Made by a program: the position numbers and the translations under genes. A stretch of 64,000 bases of DNA from Vitellaria paradoxa (taxonomy: Eukaryota; Streptophyta; Magnoliopsida; Ericales; Sapotaceae): assembly GCA_019916065.1 (NCBI GenBank), contig CM034233.1, forward strand, positions 39,162,862 through 39,226,861, read 5' to 3'. This document shows, one piece after another, positions 24,408 to 35,566 of the stretch; within the stretch, counting starts at the first letter, position 1; each line of letters begins with the position of its first letter. Under the pieces are notes generated by a model. The model was not told where the DNA came from and ran no database searches. It was given only the letters and a program-made list of their open reading frames with translations.

Positions 24408-25985
24408 ATGGATATTGGTGATCTTGTACATGGACCTTTTGATACCCAAGAATACATAGAGTATCTAGGTGGCATGTTTGGATATGCTTTTATATTAGAC
24501 ACCTATAGTATGCTTCCCCAATTCTTTGGGCACGAGGAGAAAGACCCATATCTTCATCTCGATAGGTTTGAGGTAGTGTGTGGCTTATGTGATGATGTTA
24601 GAAAAAGTGAGAGAATTAGGTTCATGTTTTTTCCTTTGTCTTTACAAAGTGTGGCTTGTGACTGGTGTTATAATTCTGGTGAATGGACCACTTGGGAACA
24701 ATGTTATCATGCTTTTATTGAAAAATTCCTCCCTGTTCATCAAACCTTCACCCATGGCTTTCAAATTAGAAATTTTTATCAAGAGTGGGGTGAAGTATTT
24801 TATAAATGTTGGGAGAGATTTAACATACTTTTGGACACTTTCCCAAGTCATAGATTAGAGTTAGGGGACATTGTAGCCATATTATATAATGCTCTATCTT
24901 ATGAGTTACACCAGGCGTTTGATATAGCCTTAGGTAGGGAATTTCTTAACCTCACCCCGGGTCAGGCATGGTCATTCCTTGGACTTTTCTATGAACACAC
25001 CAGGCCACAGGGAAGACTTGAGCCTAATTTTGAATCTCATGCATTTAAAAGCCACACTGAACCTTCCCTATACGCTCCTACTTCGCTTGATCTTTATGAT
25101 CCATCCTTTAGAAGTAGCATATGCATGGAGACCAATTATTTTGCCTGTCCCAACCCTGTTCCACTCACTGAGGGCTAGCATGAGGAACCTCAGGATTATT
25201 GGCCTTATGAACCTAATGATGCACAATTCGAGGACACTCTTCATCAATTCATGCAGCATCAGTTGAGCATCAATAACGATGTGAACCAGGCATTAGATGA
25301 CATCACATGGTAAATTTCTAGGTTGACACAAATAATGAGCACCACTCTAAGTGGTAACATGACTGAGTCGTTGACCTCAAGCACTACCATAGGCACTGAG
25401 TGGGACAACTGCCCTAACTATACTAGGGATAACATTTGGAATGAGTATCTTCCTTGTTTCCCTTTGGACTCTCCCATCTAAGATATTTCTCCACCACTTA
25501 CTGAGAGTTAGGGAGATATGCAATCCCTTCCTACTATCGAGCTTGATGCTCAACCTACCCCACCCACCCCAAAATTTATTGAGAGTCTTTTGACTCAAAC
25601 TGGGCATTTAAATGTCACATGTCTTGAGGAACACATCATTGAGTCGGTTGACCCTAGTTCACTTCACTACACACTTGAGGTTGAAAGTGGTGCACACCTC
25701 TCATCTCTTGACTTAGCCCCATCTACGAGTCTTACTTCAGGGATTATGAGTGACTATCATGACATCGACCATCACTGGGGAGAGGTAGTAGACATAGGGA
25801 AAGCTTGCATTGACTTCTTGGGTGTTGAGAGATCATTTAAATCCATCATTTCTGCACCCGTAGATTTCTTAGGTGTCAAGAGCTCATTAGAGACCACCAT
25901 TTCCACACCCATAGATTTCTTGGGCATCGAAAGACTTATTGAACCCACCAGTCCATATCCATGTATGCATCATGGCTATATCTGA
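24408..25985 (+). pseudogene. gag: gag-like gene of element B, one frame with four stops
   Basis: ATG at 24,408 opens a single frame that stays in register to TGA at 25,983-25,985 (526 codons counting stops). Only four internal stops break it: 25,176, 25,311, 25,479 and 25,509. The Gag core is clear: MLPQFFGHEEKDPYLHLDRF and FPLSLQSVACDW, then WERFNILLDTFPSH, the pattern of Athila-type Gag. No zinc knuckle is visible. Residues about 468-518 hold three tandem 17-residue repeats beginning (I/V)DFLG(V/I). The stops fit C-to-T changes of CAA/CAG codons. No shift is present, so the frame was under selection until recently or is young. Confidence 0.8.
25809..25961 (+). repeat. Three tandem 17-codon repeats in the B gag
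   Basis: Units 25,809-25,859, 25,860-25,910 and 25,911-25,961, each 51 nt. They encode IDFLGVERSFKSIISAP, then a VDFLGVKSS form and an IDFLGIERL form. The period is exact and the frame is kept. Confidence 0.9.
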
Positions 25986-28470
25986 GGTTTCAAGATCTTC
26001 ACTTGGCCTTTCATCATTTGGTGTGTTTTACTGCTGAGGAGCATCCACCTTCGGTGCTTTGTGGGACCGTAGAGAACATTTTATTTCTTAAACCATTTGT
26101 GGATGCATGGGATAGAGAAGGTGTTGGATAACATTTTTGTCTTTACTTCATTTGTACATAGTAGATTAGATTTTTTATTTTCTTATTTTCATAGTTCTTT
26201 TTAGATTGATTCTCTTCCTTTATTTTCTTTTATTTTATTTTCATTTCTTCTCTTGTACTAATCCTTTCTCTTGTCTTATTTTCATTTTATTTTTCTCTTA
26301 GTTTCTCTCTAACCTTTTCTCTTATATAGTTTCTTTTGTTTTCTTCAAATAAGGAAGCTCTTGAGGTAATACCCTTCCTCTCTCTTTTTTATTTAATCTT
26401 GCACTTTCAATTTTGGTACTCCATTATACATACTAGTTGTTGTTGGGAGTGCTGTAGAATCTAGGTTGGGGAGTGTTTTGGGTGATGCCTTAAAAGGCTT
26501 GAATAATGGGCACATGCTTGGTTTAATTTGTGCTATGTTCTTATTTGTGCCTTTTATGGCTACTATTTCATGCTTATCATCATGCTCACTTTGCACACTA
26601 CAGACCCACTTATGCTTCATAGTTCTCACATTGAGGACAATGTCTAGTTTAGGTTGGGGGGTAGAGTTCGCATGATGACACTTTGTGCTAAAATTGTCAA
26701 AATTTTCAAATTTTGAGCATTTTTTTAGCTTAAATACATGCCTTAGCACATTTATACTTGCATATTGGCCCTTTTGGTTTGGTTGATGGTGAATTTGAGT
26801 GAGATAGTGATGAGTGAGTTTTGTTCAAGTTTTAGTAGGAAACTTAGCTCAAGTTGAGTGTATAAGGACCTTGTGCAATTTTTTTTTTTACTATCATAGA
26901 GAAGAGTTTATGTGCTTAGGAGTAGATTTTGTTTAACATTGGTTAATTGAGCCTTCTTGGACTTGATGGAGACTTATACCCCTTAATGGTGAGCTTTTGA
27001 GCCTATTATTTTTTCTTGAGGGGTTGCACATAATCATGGCTCTTTATTCTTCACTTCGGTTTTCAATGCACCAATTGCATCACACACACTTGCATGAGTT
27101 TCACTTGGCACGTTATGAGTTGTTGTAAACTTTGAACATGACGCTAGGCCATCTTTGCTATTGTTGGGCCTTTTTATCCTTTCTTGATATGAAATTGCCC
27201 TAGGAACCAACTTGAAGCCTTTTAATAAAGTGTGTGATATTTATATATATATTTTTCTTGGTTCCCACCTCATATATTATCCCTTAACCTTGTTCACACA
27301 CTTTTAAGCCTTACCCTCACATGTTTTGGGTTGTGAAAAGTGTCTCAATGTCAGTGATGTGAATGGGGGTTGGGAATAGAAACTTTTGAAAGCATATTGA
27401 GAGGGAATATTGGGTGGAGAATTCAGTTTATATTTATTTCTTTATTTCAAAAAAAAGAAAAAAAGAAAAAAAAGAAAAGAAAAAAAAAGAAAAAAAGAGA
27501 AAACAAAAAAAAAGTTTGTCATTCCTTTTTGCTTGTGTAATTTTGGGACTTGTGCATTGTATTATAATTATTGAGAATGTCCCATGAGTAGTTTGTAAGT
27601 TTGTGAATAAGCTTCTTGTTGTAGTTCTTCTTGGGGTTGGAAAGAAAATGGGTAGTTTGGGACTTGTGTACAATTGAGCATCTTTATCCCAAGACATGTG
27701 CTTTGATTTCCATATCTTCCATTGTTAACCATTACCCCTGGCCAAGTTACAACCAAAACAAAGACCTAGTGGATTCTAAGCAAGCAACTCTTGTATTGTG
27801 CATGTAGTGGTCTTGTGTAGGTTGTGTGGTGTGATATCTTACACATGCATTGGAACAAGGTTATGAGCTATCCACTTTGAATTTCATTTCAGTTCACTCA
27901 CTTATTTTTGGGGTTATGTGCAACTAGGATAGCATTATATGCTAATAGGTATGTGTGAACCCTTGATGAGTGAATTCCTTTCTATGAGTGGCATCTTGTG
28001 AGAATTTGAAGTCAAAACCTAGTTCCATTTATGCTCTTGCGACCTTGTTGAATGAATGAAACAATTTTGCACCCATGCTTTTTCTACTTTGATAGTCCAC
28101 GCATTTATGCTAAGCACTTGGAAGTTACACATGATATTTGGGTTTTGTGACTTGTTGGGCTTGAACTTAATTCATTTTTTTATCTTAATCACTTTTTGAC
28201 ACTTGGAGACCATACCATAGATGTTTGTGGGTAGCATCATTGCAAACCCTCACAAGACCTTACTCATCCACTAGGGGGAACCTAGGGGTTTAAAGGGCTT
28301 GCCTCACGCACTAAGTGTGCCTGTGTGTCTCCCACGAAAACAGACATTACCTTAGTTTTTATTTTGTTTTGTTTTGATTAGAATAAGAGCTTCTATGTTG
28401 TGGGTGTTCTTGCACATGTTCTTATACCTCATGGTTTGATTGCACTCATTGCTAGGGACTAGCAACATCT
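25986..28470 (+). other. 3' noncoding region of element B
   Basis: No coding frame is seen. From about 26,565 on it is collinear with element A (35,640-37,335, minus). Shared blocks include CATGCTCACTTTGCACACTA, the hairpin with the second purine tract, TGGCCAAG.TACAACC, CATCTTG.TGAGAATT, and CTAGGGGGAACCTAGGGG (28,271-28,288). It contains an A/G-rich simple tract (27,449-27,514), whose counterpart in A is the T-rich stretch 36,370-36,470. Confidence 0.75.
26628..26664 (+). promoter_or_regulatory. Hairpin and second (internal) polypurine tract of element B
   Basis: ACATTG-AGGA-CAATGT (26,628-26,643) folds into a 6-bp stem with a 4-base loop. Eight bases later comes AGGTTGGGGGGTAG (26,651-26,664), which resembles the terminal tract at 28,471-28,483. 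The same pair of signals occurs in element A. Function is inferred: an internal plus-strand priming site or an RNA signal. Confidence 0.65.
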
Positions 28471-28483
28471 AGGTTCGGGGGTG
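28471..28483 (+). promoter_or_regulatory. Terminal polypurine tract of element B
   Basis: AGGTTCGGGGGTG directly precedes the 3' LTR start TGATTAG. The equivalent in element A is GTTGGGGGGTG. Confidence 0.8.
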
Positions 28484-31400
28484 TGATTAGCATGCATTAT
28501 TGTACAATTATATATATTGAGCATGCTAATTATGCATTTATACTTATTATTGGCGATGTGTTAGTGTAATTACCACATTTCCATGCATTCTTGGTGTTTG
28601 TGTATTTCAGGTAATATAATATGGTGCTTTAGGCCTAAATGATACCAAGGGTGCATGTGAAGAGAAGCCAAGGCAAGCCAAAGTAAGGAAGTGCAAGAAT
28701 AAGTTTAGTAGTTCTTTGGAGCATTACATCGAACACCTGATGTACATGGAGAAAATGGCTTCAAGACTCAAATGCCAACATGTCCAATGACTCCCAAGAA
28801 CTCCTCAACTTCCTAAGACGTATTCCAATGCATAAGATCAGCTACCATGGCTGCCAAGGAGAAGGAAATGGCCCTAAGCTAAAACCAGTTGAAGATATGT
28901 TACAGCAGAATTTTACACAACACTCTGTTAATATTTCAGCCATAACTTTTTGCTCCAAAGTCCAATTGACTTGATGCTTTTTGGGTTAGAAACAAGACGT
29001 GAAGGGCTACAACTTTCATGTTTCAGCCAAAGCCCAAATTGATCATCTTGACAGTCAAAATTACGTCGGAAGTCAGGGACAGAAAGTTGTCCAAGGAGCA
29101 CTATTCACTATGGTTGCAGACGGGTGCCCCTCATCAACCATGGGCGCCCTATTAGTGGCATGGGTGCCCCACCATAGATCATATGGGTGCCCACAGAGAG
29201 CTTGATTTAGGTAGAAAAGCTGGTTCTCAGAAGAATTTTGTCAAATAGCTGGAGTGCACTCACCATGGGCGCCCCACATTGGCCATGGGCGCCCCACATC
29301 CACCATGGGCGGCCCTCACCCTTGACCTTTGGTTTTCTTTATCCAATGTGATGTACCCCTTATGCCCTTCATTGTAGTCATCTATAAAAGGGATTTTCAG
29401 ATTAGGTTTAGGTGAGAACTTAGGTAGCCACTTTATATTTTATTTTGGAGAGGAATTACATTACTTTTGCACCGAGGGTTTACATGTAAGTGCTTTACTT
29501 TTCGATATTCTCAATTCAAAGTACTTCATTTTTGTTTTTCGTCTTTCGCTTTTACTTTGTAGAATGTTGTTTGTGGTTTTCATCGTTTGCTTTTACTTTG
29601 TAGTATTTTGTTACAGCTTTTTATCTTTCGTTTTTATTTCGTACTTGTTTATTTTACATTAATGGATAATATGCAAGTTTATTTTCCTCTTCGTAGTTTG
29701 ATTATGTTAGGCTAGGGTTTGTTCTTCCCTTCAAGCCATTGAAGGTGGTGTGGTAGTTTGGTGAACTCAAATATAAAATATTTTTCATGCCCTGGATCTC
29801 GCGACCCGATGGGTGAGTGATAAACACACATAACATGCACTAATATAACCATCCCATGATCAGAGCAATACAAAAACCTTTAGATAAGCCCAAAACATAA
29901 GATGAGATAACATAAATTTAACCTTGGCTATAGTCAAGTCACAAACTTCCAACATTCCTCCCATTAATACATAACTTAGGCCTTAGGGCCCTTACAACCA
30001 AATCGAATAAGTCCTCAATGTACAATATTACATTTTCAAATAAATAAAACTAAGTAACCAAAAGTTTTGCTAAGTTTAGAAGGGCTCATGCATAAGCACT
30101 CCTAATTCAACCCCATCAGCCCACCTAATTGATATGACCTGTTCCTACATCAAAATCTGTAGGGACGTGAGCACAGGTCCACTTATGCCCACGATGCCTC
30201 AAACAAACTTATATGGTATGTAATCAACACATGCATGCCAATGTACATATATGCATAGATACACCAACATCTATCTGTATGCCTTAACAATTCATTAATA
30301 TCAATAAATTTTCAACCTAAGTAAGTATTTATCATTACTCAACATCATCATAGTATTGTTTTCAGTTCCAATTATTCAACATTATTAAATTTCCCAACTT
30401 TATATCCAACCACATTCCATATCACATTATTACATATTCAACATGTATCACATTATCACATATTCCACATTCAATCGCACAACCATATCCACATTAACAC
30501 TTAATCATCATTCAATCACATCTCCACACCCATTGTTTTCACTCATTCATTATTCAGTCACATTTCATAACCATAACCACACAAGTCATCGGGGGTTGGG
30601 TGCATACACAACGCCGTCTTTTATGGGTCCAAACCCAACGGAAATGGTAAACCGAACACTATCGTTTAGGATCACAGTCCAGGGCCACGGGTAACCTATA
30701 TACACACACAATATTGTGGGCTACTAACCCACTGGCATTGACATCAAACCCTGCGCAGGTTCCGGGTCTTCCAACTCGAGGGTAATCTCACGACCCTTCC
30801 TATTTTCGCACCCCACCACGGCCCCCGGCACACAACCAATCATTCATCACATTCAATACTCTTTAATCACAATTCACATTCATCACCATAAACTTTCCAA
30901 CACACATAACCACATTCCATTTCATCATGGAACACAACTCATTTCATTTAACCCAAGCCTCATTTAATTTCCATTACTTATTAACAAAGTTCACATTTCA
31001 ATTTTTTTCAATCATATATTCACTTTTTGGTTCATCCTAAGATTCATCACATATCAACATTAATCAAATCTTATTAAACATTCAACATTTATCATCATTA
31101 TAAATTCAAGTCTCTTTGTCAATTCACACTTTACTTAATCAATCACATGTTCATATACCTCATCATTTAGTTTACATCAAGACATAATCACAATTCTACT
31201 TGTTCAAAACTCTTATCTCAAAGTAATCTTCCAATTCATTTCATTCAAGGTAACACTCATTCACCATTACAAGTTAAATCCCATTAGCTTAAGATAACAA
31301 ATCTTTAATCACTTTTTAAAACACATTTCCCTTTTTAAATCCATGCAATTAATCAAATAAAAGTCTCATGTAAAAACATACTATCAACTCTTTCATAAGC

Positions 31401-33375
31401 CCAAGGTAGAAGGTCAAACTAAGAAAAGTCAGGAAAATGACTTAGGCTCGGTGGACGCCCAAGCTGACACTTAGCCATGCGCCCAAGGGGCTTGGGCGCC
31501 TAACTGTGTCTTCCTCGTGCACCCACAGCTTAGTCCAATTTACGGGTTTCATACTCTGTTTTCTGGTTTCATGGTTTTTCACTCTTGGGACCTCAAATTG
31601 ACCAAGTTAAAGTAAAATACCTAAAGTTTCATGTTTCTAACATCAACACAAGATTCTTAGGCACCAAACAAAATTATCAATTTGAGTTTTCATTAACCAA
31701 AAGTCAAGTTATGGATCAAAACACCATTTTCACTCTCTCAACCTATACATACATATATATGCGTATATAACTACCAATATTTTCCATACATGTAACCAAC
31801 ACTTGAAGAGGGTTTTCTAATGATAATCTACTCCTTGTTACACATCACATATGTAAGAATGAGGCATTAAATCCCTACCTCAAGTTGTAAAAAGTTGGAT
31901 CAACAAGAAGGTGTTTTGTGGCTCCAAGCTCTCAAGCTTTGATGGACTCAATCTCCTCTCTCCTTCATCCAAACTACAAATAAATCATATAGAAGAGTTC
32001 CTTGAGGACCCAATTACACTTTTGCAAGAGGGATTAGATTTTCATAAAGGCTAGATGAACTTACTCTCAAGGATTCCACCCGGTTCTCTTGTTCTCCTTC
32101 TTTGTTCTCCCTTTGCTTCTTCACCCGATTTCTTCCTCTTCCAACAATATATCTCTCTCTCTTACATCATATATACAAATATATATATACAATCAATATT
32201 TTAATCTCCCAAACAGTGAATTTTAGACCCCTTCATCACCCCTAGCTAGATATAGGCTCATAGGGGAGAGGGGCCGGCTAAAAAATGCAGAGTAACCCAT
32301 GCCTGTCAAGTCTACTATTCCTTGGGCGACCAAGCCCTTCTCAGGTGGGTGCCCAAGGTGTTCTCCTCCTACACTCTTGCTAAAATGCCATCTTTTGAAT
32401 ACTTAGCTCATCTCTTTCAAAGTTCTCAACTCTAAGGTACCATTAATGGTAAATACCACTTAATCAACATAGTATTACCTCAAAATGTTCGAATAACCAT
32501 CTATTTACACTCATGCAAAAGTTCGGGGTATTACAATATTCTTTTCAATGAAACATATTTTTGATTTCTAATTGAAATTTCATAGTAAGCTAGGGTACTT
32601 TCGAAATCAACTCACTTGTGTTACAACCATCGCTTGGTTACAAGTTTTTACTTGTGCACACCAAGTGTTTGGTCCAATGTCCCAGTGAGTTAGAAATATA
32701 TTTTCCAAAACCCAGATTTGGTTTACTTACGAAATCAATCACCTGTGTTATAACCAAAGCTTGGTTACGATTGGCCACTCGTGCACATCAAGTGGTTGGT
32801 TCAATGGCTTGGTGATTTGGAACCTATTTTCATAAAACTACAACTTGAGGTTTTCTTAAAAAATCGGTTCATCCATGTTACAATCGAAGCCTGGTTACGA
32901 GTTAACGCTCGTGCATACTAGGTGTTTGATTCAATGTCCCGATGAGTCCGAAACTAATTTTAAAAGCCTCCGCTTACCTTGAGTTCCATAAAATGGGTTT
33001 TAATAAAATATCTTCCGACTAAGCAATGCATGTGCGTTTGTTAGGTTGAGTTACAAATGCTTTTGAGTAAACCATCATTATCCCACTACCAGATTTGGTT
33101 CGAAGTCAAGATTGTCTTAGTTATTTTATTTGTAGTGTGTTTATCTTAATTTAGAATCACAATTCCTTCACTTCACCATTCTCAACCCAACCATACTCAA
33201 GCATTATATAAATCCAAAATTAGTTTAACTTAGATCACCTACTAATTAAGAGAACAATTCTAGAGCTTTTAACAAAGCCCTCCCTGTGGAGAGGACTTCA
33301 GTTCTCACCGAGTAAGACTATAACCACCCTCTTGCACTTGAGAGGTAGAACCCAAACACATTTTAGGGTCGGTCA
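28484..33375 (+). repeat. 3' LTR of element B, interrupted by a solo LTR
   Basis: Parts 28,484-29,782 and 32,536-33,375, about 2.13 kb without the insertion. It starts TGATTAGCATGC and ends GGTCGGTCA. TATAAAAG at 29,383-29,390. It has one more GC-rich palindrome unit than the 5' LTR (29,284-29,325, GGGCGCCCCACATCCACC). The triple tandem array is at 32,615-32,960. Confidence 0.88.
29783..32535 (-). mobile_element. Solo LTR of a Tekay/Del-type chromovirus (copy 1)
   Basis: 2,753 bp flanked by ATATT (29,778-29,782 and 32,536-32,540) inside the B 3' LTR; the 5' LTR of B shows the empty site. On minus it begins TGTAATACCCCGAAC and ends in CGGGTCGCGAGATCCAGGGC followed by ATGAAA, decayed from GTGACA. 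These termini are typical of the Tekay/Del clade. No internal coding region is present, so it is a product of LTR-LTR recombination. Copy 2 at 51,199-53,818 matches along its whole length. The open frame 31,585-31,770 is not coding. Confidence 0.85.
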
Positions 33376-33572
33376 TTTTTTCATACAAATTGAATGGCAT
33401 CGACATCTCTTATGTGAGTAAAAGGCTCTGCTTCCATCCACTTGGTAAAATAATCCATGCCGACCACCAACCACTTCCTGTTTCCAAGAGTAGTCGGTAG
33501 TGACCCTACTATATTAAGGCCCCACTGAGCAAATGGCCATGGACTTGTGAGGGGACTAAGCTCCTGAGTAGG
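33376..33572 (-). pseudogene. pol: Integrase core fragment of element C with first catalytic Asp changed
   Basis: This 197-bp remnant lies between elements B and A. On minus it reads PFAQWGLNIVGSLPTTLG and later WLVVGMDYFTKWMEAEPF. In gypsy integrases the first block is WG(M/I)D(I/L)(V/I)GPLP, so the catalytic Asp is here Asn (AAT). The second block is the usual strand after the first Asp. A stop follows at the codon after DAIQFV. It continues at 22,049 once B is removed. Confidence 0.88.
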
Positions 33573-35555
33573 TGACCGCTCGTAAATAGTGCAGTGCTAA
33601 TTAACCCCCAAGTGCAAGGGTGTGCGGTGTAGTTTTAAAACTCAGTAAGTCCGAGGTCGAATCCACAGGGAAGCCTATGTGTTTCAGTTTCTAAGTTCAA
33701 ATATGAATTGTAGGATTGAATTAGAATTAAAGTTGCAATTAACTTAAATTGGATTTGATAGAGTTGAAATTTGAGAAATTAAACTAAAAACAAAGTAATT
33801 ACTAATTAAAGGAATGTTTCAACTTAAATAAAATTCGAACTAATTTAAATAACTCAGCAAATTAAAATTACTAAACTTGAATTTAAAGAATAACCTAATC
33901 TAAGAAGCAAGAGTAATTCAATAATCATCTAATTGAACTGAAATACTTACTAAATTAAAATTCTTAAATAAGACAAGAAGATAAATTCAATTGGAGAGAT
34001 TCTAATCAGAAATTTTGAAATAATTATCCACTTTTAAAATTAAACTTAACCTAATCAAATTGCAAACAGGATTTATAAGAAATTTAAAACAGTGATTTTA
34101 TCAAATTGAAATTCTAATAGAAAAGGGTTCTTGATTCAACCTTCACAATTCCAAGTAATCTGTTATTTCACCAAGGGATGATTTTAAATACAATCCATAG
34201 TTCACGTCAAAGGATCTATGGATTGGGAAAGATTTTCAATACATTCCAAAATTCCTCGATACACAGTTTTAAATTCACGTTTCATTATGGAAAATAAAAC
34301 TGGAAAGATTTTATGATAAAAATACTCGAGTTCAAATCTAGATTAAAATTGTTTAAAAATTATCAAGAAAATTATAATCAAGGGTGTTTATCAGTGATTA
34401 CAAAGAATATGAACAAACACTCTTGTTTTCAAAGGTTTTCCAAACAACAAATCAAATTTGAAAATAGTAGATCACTTCACATAGGCTTTTGAAACCCATG
34501 TGAAGGATCTACGTACATCCCTCAGTTCATAACAAATTACCCTTCATTGATTCAGTGAATCAAGAACAAAGGTTTTTACCCTAGCATGCTTTGAAACAAC
34601 TTAACAAGCTTAGATGAAGACATAACTGTTAAAGCTTCAAAAATGTAATTAAAACAGTCCTAATGAATGTAAAACCTACCTACGAACATTCAATTAATAA
34701 TAATGAACCAAAACGAAATACTAGATTAATTAAAGTTAAACCTTAAGATCAAAACGTACAGCATTCGTATCAAACTCTAAACGAAACCCTAATATTTTAA
34801 AGCATCCAAAGATTAAACAAACTAATGGCATTAATCATAAAAATCATCCACGAACATTCAAAAACTAATAAAGAGCAAGAATGAAATATTAACTTACTTG
34901 AAAACGAACTTTGAAATAAGAACTTGAGTAGCAATCGCAATGACAATCGTCTTAAAAACTTGGAGTACGTAGAGAAACATTCACGAATAATTAAAAATCT
35001 TCAAACTCTTCAAATAAATAGATAACTAAAAATAAACTTAAACCTAAGAGAAGTAGGAGAAGAGGAAGAAAAACAAAAATGTAGCCGCCCTCATTCGGCT
35101 ACACAATGTCATATATATAAGCAAACACAAAACCCTAATCATTCAAAACGCGGAGCAACAATTCCGTATAAGGGGGTCCGGACCGTCCCTCAGGGGGTCC
35201 GGACCACAGTGTATGTTTTATTCAATCGGCTGGCAGGCAAGCTTCTGTGGTCTGGACCATCAAGCAAGGGGGTCCAGGACCACCAAGTGCAGTTTCTCCA
35301 TCCTTTGATCTCTCAACTTCAGCCGAGCTTTGGGAGGCTTGAGGCAACCTTGATACACTTGATTCCGCTTCGTTCCCTTTTTCATCTAGATCATTAAAAT
35401 CACTATCATCTTCAAGAATTATACCCTTTTCCCTGCAATTAGAAAGAATAGGATATAAGCAATAAAATAATGATAACTTGAAGAAATAACATGCTTAAAA
35501 GTGTGAATAATGATGCAAATGACTAGTTTGTAATTACACTTTCCAAGTGTAATCA
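33573..35555 (-). repeat. 3' LTR of element A
   Basis: On minus it starts TGATTACACTTGG and ends CGAGCGGTCA. A TATATATA-type box lies at about 35,111-35,119 (minus). Upstream of it are GGTCCGGACC at 35,175-35,184 and 35,196-35,205 and variants at 35,249-35,258 and 35,271-35,281. The last carries an extra A absent from the other LTR. A CT-rich leader follows the TATA box. Confidence 0.95.
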
Positions 35556-35566
35556 CACCCCCCAAC
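35556..35566 (-). promoter_or_regulatory. Terminal polypurine tract of element A
   Basis: Minus GTTGGGGGGTG directly before TGATTACAC, the 3' LTR start. Confidence 0.85.

Larger units (their letters stand above)
22050..33375 (+). mobile_element. Element B: non-autonomous, gag-only Athila-related gypsy element
   Basis: LTRs at 22,050-24,158 and 28,484-33,375 (the latter interrupted). The primer site is tRNA-Asp-like, as in element A. The 4.3-kb interior has one gag-like frame and a long noncoding 3' region, with no trace of protease, RT or integrase. LTR ends (CTCCCTGTGG, GACCTCGG, CTTGCACTTG, GGTCGGTCA) and the 3' noncoding region are related to element A. B therefore looks like a derivative that depends on an A-like partner. 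It inserted into the integrase of element C in the opposite orientation. Confidence 0.88.
22045..33380. repeat. Target-site duplication of element B (TTTTT)
   Basis: TTTTT at 22,045-22,049 and at 33,376-33,380. It is low complexity and so weak by itself, but joining the flanks restores the integrase reading of element C, which supports the borders. Confidence 0.7.
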
